16,270 nt of DNA from JAKVKY01 sp964293585 (GTDB taxonomy: Bacteria > Bacillota > Negativicutes > Acidaminococcales > Acidaminococcaceae): positions 1-16,270 of the forward strand of contig CAXYYS010000046.1 of the NCBI GenBank assembly GCA_964293585.1, read 5' to 3'. Below, in pieces: positions 11,400-16,270 of this stretch; position 1 is the stretch's first letter, and each line of letters starts with the position of its first letter. The position numbers and the translations under genes were made by a program. The notes beneath the pieces were generated by a model. That model ran no database searches and was not told the origin of the DNA. It worked only from the letters and a program-made list of their open reading frames with translations.

Positions 11400-13874
11400 A
11401 TGCAACGCAGCAAACTCTACAACCGCAAAAGGATATTGAACCTGCTACGGCAGATGGAAACTTATCCCGTAACTGTCGTAGTAGCGTCCACGGGCTATGG
11501 TAAAACCACAGCGGTGTGTCAATATCTTGCGCAGAGCGAAACTCCGTATCTGTATCTGGATATTACCAGCCATTCGGAAAACCTGTTCTGGCTCAAGTTA
11601 TGTGAGAGCCTGAACGATTCTGCGCCGGCTGCGGCCCAGGCCCTGCGCTTAAACGGTCTGCCGGTAGATGATGTGAAGCTGGCGTCCGCCGTTGAGATCC
11701 TGCGCAAGCTGGTGCCGGGACCGCTGCTTTTGGTGCTGGATGACTGTCAACTGCTGGCGCCGGGCAGCCGGATTTTTAAGCTGCTTACCGTGCTGGCGCG
11801 GGAAGAAGTACCCGGGCTGCATCTGGTATTGCTTTCCCAGAAGATGCCGCCCATCAGGGTCGGCTCCCTGGTCTTTAAAGACCGCTGCCTGTTAGTGGAA
11901 AGAGAAACGCTGGCCTTTACCCCGGAAGAAACCAAGGGCTATCTGGACCGGCGGGGGATGCATCTGGCTCCGGAAGCGGTTGCCAATATCCACCGGCAGT
12001 CCGGCGGCTGGATCTCCATCCTGTTCCTTATCTGCGAAGCCTTCCTGCATGGCAGGCTGGATTATCGTATTTCTTCGCTAAACCAGATGTTTGAGGAAAA
12101 CTTTTTGCTGGACTTTACGCCGGGCGAGCGGGAAACACTGACCAGGCTGTCGGTCCTGGACGAATTTACCGCCGAGCTGGCCATAGCGGCCACGGGCAAC
12201 CGGCAGAGCAGTAAAATCCTGTCCCTGCTGGAAAAGAATAACGCGTTTATCACCTGCGACGAACAGGGCTGGTATCATTTCCATACCCTGCTCCAAAATT
12301 ACCTGCGTTCCCAGTGTCCCCAGGATAAGAGGCAAAAAGAATTTTATCTGCGGGCGGGACGCTGGTATCGGACACAACAACAGTATCCGCTGGCGCTGCG
12401 GCTGTACGGGCAGGGCGGAGCGTTGGAACAGTTCCTGCGGGACATGGAACCCATCAGCCACTGGAGCAGAAACTGCCGTACAATTTTGCAGGGGATGGCG
12501 CCGGAGCTGGCCAAGCTGGACTGGACCAAATATCCGGGCAGCTTTTTGGAAGTGGCCTTTGCCCTGCTGCGTACGGGCCGGGACAGCAGCAGCAGGCTGG
12601 GATATCAAATTCTGAAGGCCGTGGAAGCCTGGGCGCAAAAAGACCTCTCGGCGGCGGCGCACAAGATATGGGGGGACTGTATCCTGATCCAGACTTTTTT
12701 AGGGTTATATGACGACGACGACTGGAACAAGCATTTTGAACGGGCACAGGGCATCATGCAGGGGGAACAATCCCGGGTGCTGCAGCCTGCCGATTCTATT
12801 ACCTTCGGCATGCCTATGTTCCTGTATCTGGAATACCGTAAACCCGGCGTGCTGGACCAGGTAGTGGACCAGGATTCCCGGTGCCCTCTGGAAAAGCTGG
12901 TAACTGATTTTGGCCACGGCATGGATAAGGTGGTCCGGGCCGAAGCAGCGCTGGTACGCTGCCGCATGGACGAGACGGAGAATTATGCCCGTCAGGCCCT
13001 GGTGGCTACCCGGTCGGCGCATCAGTATTTTTTGGAGATGTGCGCCCTGTTCACCCTCTTACGCAAGAATTTGTTTACCGGAGATTACATAGCAGCCCTG
13101 GAACAGCTGGAAAATATGCGGGAAGCTGCTTCTCAGGCCCTGGACTACTGGCAGCATTATGCCGAAGAACTATACCGCCAGGTCTTGGAATATAGCGAGG
13201 TTTTCCTGTACACGGCCCTGGGGCAGACGGAAAAACTGCCGGGGATGTATCTTGGCCTGAGCGCGATGCCGGACCATATGATGGGCGGCATGGGTTTATT
13301 TAATCTGCTGCGGGCCAGGGCGGCCTATCTTTTGGGCGATATCTCTATTGCCGCCGGCGCCTGCGATTTGGTGCTGGACCTGAAAGAACAGCAGGTGCAG
13401 CATAGCCAGCTTATCCGGCTGGGAGCCTTGATTTTAAAGAGCCGGGCGGAAACTAAACTGGGTAACGAGAAACAGGCGTTGCAACTTTTAAGCACGGCGC
13501 TGCAGGAAGCGGCCCCGGACGGGATTTATCTGCTCTTTGCGGAAAGCGCGGACGAGCTTCTGCCGCTTTTGCTAAAGCTAAAGGGCACTGACCGGGTACC
13601 GCGGGAATATTTGCAGCAGCTGGAAATAATCTGCCGGCAGCAGAAAGACAAGGCGGTGAACTGGCGGCAACCGACCCTGACGAAAACCCTGTCTGAGCGG
13701 GAACTGGAAGCGCTGCGGCTGGCGGCCCGGGGCCTGAACCAGAACCAGATTGCGGCCGAGATGCAGGTAAAGACGGTAACAGCAAAAAAACATCTGATCA
13801 AAGCCTATGCTAAACTGGGGGCGCCCAACAAGGTGGCGGCAATCCAGATTGCCAAGACGCAGAAATTATTATAA
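11400..13874 (+). CDS. MalT-like LuxR-family ATPase transcriptional regulator (LAL type)
   Basis: An 824-residue cytoplasmic regulator of the signal-transduction ATPase class. Walker A is A-S-T-G-Y-G-K-T-T at 29-37 and Walker B L-L-L-V-L-D-D at 109-115. The winged-helix and helical arm follow to about residue 340, and a long all-helical, TPR-like region probably senses an inducer. The C-terminal LuxR helix-turn-helix starts at L-S-E-R-E-L-E-A-L and continues through N-Q-N-Q-I-A-A-E-M and V-K-T-V-T-A-K-K-H-L to the end. Length is typical (about 800-900). The start is ATG 11400, with GGTGG just upstream. A shared motif before this gene and before the tps fusion gene suggests autoregulation and control of a two-partner secretion locus. 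The inducer is unknown; maltotriose (MalT) should not be assumed. Confidence 0.93.
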   Translation: MQRSKLYNRKRILNLLRQMETYPVTVVVASTGYGKTTAVCQYLAQSETPYLYLDITSHSENLFWLKLCESLNDSAPAAAQALRLNGLPVDDVKLASAVEILRKLVPGPLLLVLDDCQLLAPGSRIFKLLTVLAREEVPGLHLVLLSQKMPPIRVGSLVFKDRCLLVERETLAFTPEETKGYLDRRGMHLAPEAVANIHRQSGGWISILFLICEAFLHGRLDYRISSLNQMFEENFLLDFTPGERETLTRLSVLDEFTAELAIAATGNRQSSKILSLLEKNNAFITCDEQGWYHFHTLLQNYLRSQCPQDKRQKEFYLRAGRWYRTQQQYPLALRLYGQGGALEQFLRDMEPISHWSRNCRTILQGMAPELAKLDWTKYPGSFLEVAFALLRTGRDSSSRLGYQILKAVEAWAQKDLSAAAHKIWGDCILIQTFLGLYDDDDWNKHFERAQGIMQGEQSRVLQPADSITFGMPMFLYLEYRKPGVLDQVVDQDSRCPLEKLVTDFGHGMDKVVRAEAALVRCRMDETENYARQALVATRSAHQYFLEMCALFTLLRKNLFTGDYIAALEQLENMREAASQALDYWQHYAEELYRQVLEYSEVFLYTALGQTEKLPGMYLGLSAMPDHMMGGMGLFNLLRARAAYLLGDISIAAGACDLVLDLKEQQVQHSQLIRLGALILKSRAETKLGNEKQALQLLSTALQEAAPDGIYLLFAESADELLPLLLKLKGTDRVPREYLQQLEIICRQQKDKAVNWRQPTLTKTLSERELEALRLAARGLNQNQIAAEMQVKTVTAKKHLIKAYAKLGAPNKVAAIQIAKTQKLL

Positions 13875-13894
13875 AGTTACGAAACGGCTACTCC

Positions 13895-13943
13895 AAAAAG
13901 ACTGTTGTCGCTACGAAATTAGTTCGTAGGCAACAGTCTTTTT
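13895..13943. terminator. Hairpin terminator, copy 1 of a repeated palindrome
   Basis: AAAAAGACTGTTG (13895-13907) pairs with CAACAGTCTTTTT (13931-13943), with an inner arm CTACGAA (13911-13917) and TTCGTAG (13923-13929). The A and T runs allow termination in both directions. The same design recurs at 14630-14677. Confidence 0.88.
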
Positions 13944-13962
13944 ATTCTAAAAAAATTTAGCA

Positions 13963-13982
13963 AACTTCACCTTTTAGATAAT
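13963..13982 (+). promoter_or_regulatory. Copy 2 of the 20-bp motif, upstream of the tps fusion gene
   Basis: AACTTCACCTTTTAGATAAT ends exactly 17 bases before a TATAGT at 14000-14005, so its last six bases occupy the -35 position of that possible promoter. This is a usual place for a LuxR-type activator to contact RNA polymerase. Confidence 0.6.
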
Positions 13983-13999
13983 AGGCAACAAGAAATAAA

Positions 14000-14005
14000 T
14001 ATAGT
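14000..14005 (+). promoter_or_regulatory. Possible -10 element of the tps fusion gene
   Basis: TATAGT follows the shared motif by 17 bases and has no consensus -35, which suits activator-dependent transcription. The leader would be about 80 bases. Confidence 0.4.
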
Positions 14006-14026
14006 ACACTACAATCAGAATAGTAA

Positions 14027-14083
14027 CCTTATAGTCTGACATAGGTACGAGCCGAAGTCTGTGCCGTTATTCTTATAAGGAGG
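14027..14083 (+). promoter_or_regulatory. Leader hairpin that can hide the ribosome binding site
   Basis: CCTTATA (14027-14033) is complementary to TATAAGG (14074-14080), the first part of the TATAAGGAGG ribosome site. An inner stem GGTAC/GTGCC (14044-14048 with 14061-14065) nests inside. In this fold the site would be partly closed. Confidence 0.4.
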
Positions 14084-14092
14084 TTGCGGAAA

Positions 14093-14596
14093 ATGAAAAC
14101 CTATAAGAAGAACAGGTTGTCACAATATGTAGTAGCGGCGCTGACAGTGGGTATGTTCAGCCTGGCGCCGGTGGCGTACGCTTTGCCGGTGCAGGATATG
14201 ACCCATGCGAATACAACGGGGACGGCCATTAATACGGCCACGGCGAACCAGATGGGCATTACCGGTACGGCGGCTAACAACGTGATGAACTGGCAAACGT
14301 TTTCTATTGCCAGCGGCGACGCAGGTTTTGTGGGTACGGCGGAGCTGCGCTACAAGACCGGCGTGCCAGGTTTGGTGCTGAGCACATATCTGGACGGAGG
14401 TCATGTGCAGCTGAGCAAGGATGGCGGCAGCGGTAACGCCACCCTGAAAGGCTACGGTTTTGCCGTCAGCTACACCCGTCCCGACGACTGGTTCGCCCGC
14501 CTGGATTACGCCCGGCGCATCGGCGGTGACAGCAACATGAGCGACAGCGCCCAGGACAAGGGACGTTTGTGGTTCTTAGTAGGCAAGGTGTTTTAG
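14093..14596 (+). pseudogene. Fusion remnant: TpsA (filamentous-haemagglutinin) N-terminus joined in frame to TpsB (FhaC/ShlB) C-terminus
   Basis: The 167-residue frame starts at ATG 14093 (AAGGAGG 9 bases upstream; the TTG at 14084 is too close). Residues 1-30 are a signal peptide ending in A-Y-A. Residues 31-76 look like the start of a two-partner-secretion exoprotein: I-T-G-T-A-A-N-N-V-M-N-W-Q-T-F-S-I-A-S-G-D. From about residue 77 the sequence becomes the last strands of the cognate Omp85-type transporter: E-L-R-Y-K-T-G-V-P, Y-L-D-G-G-H-V, Y-T-R-P-D-D-W-F-A-R-L-D-Y-A-R-R-I-G, L-W-F-L-V-G-K-V-F with the terminal Phe of outer-membrane barrels. Intact TpsA and TpsB would be thousands and about 550 residues. 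The join at 14312-14326 is in frame. Neither function can survive; it may still be exported. A collapsed assembly is possible. Confidence 0.8.
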
Positions 14597-14629
14597 ACCA
14601 TAACAGAGGCCAGATTATTTTTAAACATA

Positions 14630-14677
14630 AAAAAGGCTGTTGCCTACGAATAAATTTCGTAGTACAACAGCCTTTTT
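14630..14677. terminator. Hairpin terminator, copy 2 of the repeated palindrome
   Basis: AAAAAGGCTGTTG (14630-14642) pairs with CAACAGCCTTTTT (14665-14677), with inner arm CTACGAA (14644-14650) and TTCGTAG (14656-14662). Compared with copy 1 an A-T pair has become G-C, keeping the stem. It can stop the plus-strand fusion gene and minus-strand transcripts from the right. Confidence 0.88.
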
Positions 14678-14697
14678 GTATTATCGATATAATGGTA

Positions 14698-14725
14698 GGG
14701 GCCTCGGCATCCTGCCCGAAGCCCC
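14698..14725 (-). terminator. G/C-rich hairpin after the minus-strand amidase cassette
   Basis: GGGGCCTCGG (14698-14707) pairs with CCGAAGCCCC (14716-14725) around an 8-base loop, starting 6 bases after the yvrJ-like stop. The T tract following it on the minus strand is poor, so it may act with the next hairpin. Confidence 0.55.
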
Positions 14726-14730
14726 CTCCG

Positions 14731-14883
14731 TCAAGCCTGCATACCTGCCACGCGCTCGGACAAAAGCCCAATCACGTCGGTCAGCTTGGCCAGTTTGCCT
14801 TCAATCCGCACCAAAAGGTACCAGCTCAGCAGCATGGGGAACCCATACTCCGTAGTGTAGCCGATGATATCTTTGATTTCCAT
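14731..14883 (-). CDS. YvrJ family small membrane protein (holin-like)
   Basis: A 50-residue protein starting at ATG 14883 with AGGTGG five bases upstream. It begins M-E-I-K-D-I-I-G-Y, continues with Y-G-F-P-M-L-L-S-W-Y-L-L-V-R-I-E-G-K-L and then an amphipathic helix K-L-T-D-V-I-G-L-L. This matches the YvrJ family pattern of a short N-terminus, one membrane helix and the V-R-I-E-x-K-L turn. The function of the family is unknown; its size and shape resemble UviB/BhlA-type small holins. It is the last of four tightly spaced minus-strand genes, 11 bases after DUF2922, and too short for usual gene callers. Confidence 0.85.
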   Translation of the reverse strand: MEIKDIIGYTTEYGFPMLLSWYLLVRIEGKLAKLTDVIGLLSERVAGMQA

Positions 14884-14894
14884 GGTCCACCTGC

Positions 14895-15110
14895 TTACGC
14901 CAGGTTGACCAGGGTCGTGGTGCGCAGACGGCTGGTGTACAGGGACTTTAAGTCCGCGCCACTCACGTTAAAAATGTTAGCGGCAATAATCTCGGCGCCG
15001 GCCTTTTCGGCGTCAGCCTTGGTCAGGCCATCCTTGGGATCAAGGATGTTAAAGGTCTTTTTCTTGCCGTCCGCATTTTTAAACACTAACTCTGCTTCCG
15101 TAGTTTGCAT
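14895..15110 (-). CDS. DUF2922 family protein
   Basis: A 71-residue small soluble protein starting at ATG 15110 with AAAGGAGG eight bases upstream. The pattern A-E-L-V-F-K-N-A-D-G-K, L-D-P-K-D-G-L-T-K-A-D, then A-A-N-I-F-N-V-S-G-A-D-L and a closing T-T-T-L-V-N-L is that of DUF2922. No signal peptide or catalytic motif is seen, and the function is unknown. It usually travels with DUF1659 and YvrJ in Firmicutes, as here, which suggests the three act together. Confidence 0.92.
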   Translation of the reverse strand: MQTTEAELVFKNADGKKKTFNILDPKDGLTKADAEKAGAEIIAANIFNVSGADLKSLYTSRLRTTTLVNLA

Positions 15111-15153
15111 TACGCATGCCTCCTTTGTAATTTACTTGCGGCTACACGATGGC

Positions 15154-15381
15154 TTACGCCGCGGTAGTCAGCGCTGCGCTCTCGGTCACGTACACGTCCA
15201 CCGGCTGCGCTTTATACAGCGGGCTGAGTGCGCTGGCCGTAGCCATGATTTTTTCCGGCTGGGCGTCTACCTTGACGTCGCCGAAGCTGATGCTCTTGGT
15301 CTTGGCGTTGCCTTTGGCGTCAGTGCCATCAGCAAATACCAGGACCAGACTGCGTCTTACAACGGTCTTGTTCACTGCCAT
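15154..15381 (-). CDS. DUF1659 family protein
   Basis: A 75-residue protein starting at ATG 15381. Its M-A-V-N-K opening, S-L-V-L-V-F-A-D-G-T-D-A-K-G-N, the middle K-S-I-S-F-G-D-V-K, then A-T-A-S-A-L-S-P-L-Y and V-Y-V-T-E-S fit DUF1659, a small beta-rich family of unknown role. AAAGGAGGTG precedes it inside the end of the amidase gene, and its ATG overlaps that gene's TAA as TAATG, a classical translational coupling. No export signal is seen. Confidence 0.92.
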   Translation of the reverse strand: MAVNKTVVRRSLVLVFADGTDAKGNAKTKSISFGDVKVDAQPEKIMATASALSPLYKAQPVDVYVTESAALTTAA

Positions 15382-16019
15382 TATCCATTCACCTCCTTTC
15401 CCTGGCTCAAGATAATGGGCGAGCTCCTAAACAGGTTGTACTGCGTCGGAGACCCTTCCATGTACCCCATGGCCTTTCGCCGGAGCACCTCACCGCCAGG
15501 ATATAGCTCCTCGTGGAAAGGCTGGTCCGGCAGCTGCCAGAGATCCCACTTGGTTTGGGGATCGCCGCTGCCAGGTCCATAGCCATCTTTCATAGCGGCC
15601 TCGTAGTGGGTCATCACCACCTGGGGAACAGGCATGATACGCAAAACGGGGCACAAAATTCCTACCACCCTGGCCATGCGTTCAACCTGGTTGGGGGTGG
15701 GAGGCTCGGGGCCGAAATTAATGTCGGTGCTGCTGCGCGCCTCGGCGCCAAAAGCACCGCAGATCGCAATACTCATAGAGCCGGTATTGCGATGCCAGGT
15801 ATGCTCCCTCAAGATTGTCAGGGCTTTATCACCGGCGCCGTCCTCCGGTACATACATGGTACCGTCCCGGTCGATGCTCAGGTGATACTCTCCATACACA
15901 TGGCCGTAGTGGCCGCCGGTCCAGTGCAGGTAGATACGGTTGATAAAACCGCAGGCTCCCCGCCCCAGCCGGGCCACGTCATCCAAAGTAAGGATAAGCG
16001 GGTCTGCTACAAGTGACAT
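15381..16019 (-). CDS. N-acetylmuramoyl-L-alanine amidase (Amidase_2 fold), endolysin-like
   Basis: A 212-residue zinc amidase predicted to cut the bond between muramic acid and the stem peptide of peptidoglycan. The ATG at 16019 has GGAG eight bases upstream; the TTG at 16028 lies too close to it. Likely zinc ligands are His32 in I-Y-L-H-W-T-G-G, His138 in M-T-H-Y-E-A-A and Asp153 in G-S-G-D-P-Q-T-K-W-D-L-W; W-H-R-N-T-G-S-M-S-I-A-I-C-G is the usual middle strand. There is no signal peptide, so reaching the wall would need a holin-like partner or lysis. It is the first gene of a cassette with DUF1659, DUF2922 and YvrJ. The leader holds a CAACGC/GCGTTG hairpin (16051-16066); I could not find a clear promoter. 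Confidence 0.9.
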   Translation of the reverse strand: MSLVADPLILTLDDVARLGRGACGFINRIYLHWTGGHYGHVYGEYHLSIDRDGTMYVPEDGAGDKALTILREHTWHRNTGSMSIAICGAFGAEARSSTDINFGPEPPTPNQVERMARVVGILCPVLRIMPVPQVVMTHYEAAMKDGYGPGSGDPQTKWDLWQLPDQPFHEELYPGGEVLRRKAMGYMEGSPTQYNLFRSSPIILSQGKEVNG

Positions 16020-16132
16020 AGGCAACACTCCTTTCTAAAAAGTTTGGGCGCAACGCCTGGGCGTTGGCCGCGGCCAGACAGAAACTATTTTGGCTGCCGG
16101 CGATTGTTGTACGAGCGGCTGTTTTTGCCTCT

Positions 16133-16270
16133 CACTAATAAAGACGCTTAAAAATTAAAAAATGTGATATTTATTTTGACCTTTCCTGTAGATTCATTCT
16201 AAAGGATGATTTTGTAAATTTTGCAAAAAAAAATATCACATTTTCTAAAAAAAAAGCGTCATTATTAGTG
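16133..16270. repeat. 138-bp imperfect palindrome (MITE-like or contig-end repeat)
   Basis: The outer arms CACTAATAAAGACGC (16133-16147) and GCGTCATTATTAGTG (16256-16270) differ at one position as inverted copies. Inner arms AATGTGATATTT (16161-16172) and AAATATCACATT (16231-16242) are perfect, and a central CCTTT/AAAGG continues the symmetry. The spacers between arms differ in length and sequence, which argues against a simple fold-back artefact. The element is AT-rich, has no open frame, and the window ends exactly at its outer edge, so a target-site duplication cannot be checked. Confidence 0.75.

Noticed and set aside
14731..16019. Prophage remnant
   Set aside because: The amidase is phage-like, but no integrase, capsid, tail or attachment-site sequence is visible, and the three small proteins are common chromosomal Firmicute families.
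16029..16132. Additional small gene upstream of the amidase
   Set aside because: Open frames exist on the minus strand but lack a credible start or ribosome site and resemble no family.

Overview
The window looks like chromosome of a GC-rich, diderm, gut-type Firmicute (class Negativicutes; an Acidaminococcus/Selenomonas-like organism is my best guess). The support is a mix of Firmicute features (ThiT and BioY S components, a BirA-type operator, AGGAGG ribosome binding sites, a DUF1659/DUF2922/YvrJ trio) with an outer-membrane feature (two-partner-secretion sequence ending in a beta-barrel C-terminal Phe) and a MalT-like LuxR regulator. The genus is inference. No rRNA, tRNA, CRISPR array or complete insertion sequence is visible.

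Layout. Bases 1-102 look foreign: on the minus strand they encode the start of an NAD(P)-binding Rossmann protein with almost only G/C third bases, butted against the middle of malQ, so the left edge is probably a chimeric join. Next on the plus strand come the 3' half of malQ, an OLD-family ATPase/TOPRIM nuclease carrying a classical C2H2 zinc-finger pattern, and a secreted serine hydrolase, ending at a bidirectional terminator. On the minus strand follow a GNAT acetyltransferase, a secreted BNR-repeat sialidase-like protein and a secreted subtype-B-like tannase; the last two overlap and form an operon. Between the GNAT and sialidase genes is a four-copy 12-13 bp direct repeat and a candidate small plus-strand RNA.

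Bases 7644-7975 are a divergent control region: the tannase promoter, a large inverted repeat, and a strong bioY promoter with a BirA-type operator over its start. After bioY and its terminator, a minus-strand pair (a ThiT-like transporter overlapping an SGNH hydrolase with two Fn3-like domains) faces it. The tmRNA gene ssrA lies at 10748-11095.

From 11140 to 14730 lies a regulator/secretion module: an unexplained leader of about 250 bp, an 824-aa LuxR-type ATPase regulator, and a short gene that fuses the signal peptide and start of a filamentous-haemagglutinin-type exoprotein (TpsA) to the last strands of its FhaC/ShlB-type transporter (TpsB). This is best explained by an internal deletion or an assembly collapse. 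The regulator and the fused gene share a 20-bp upstream motif, and the fused gene sits between two related hairpin terminators.

The right end is a tightly packed minus-strand cassette: an endolysin-like amidase without a signal peptide, DUF1659, DUF2922 and a holin-like YvrJ protein. This is the best candidate here for an incompletely described system. The window ends exactly on the outer edge of a 138-bp imperfect palindrome.
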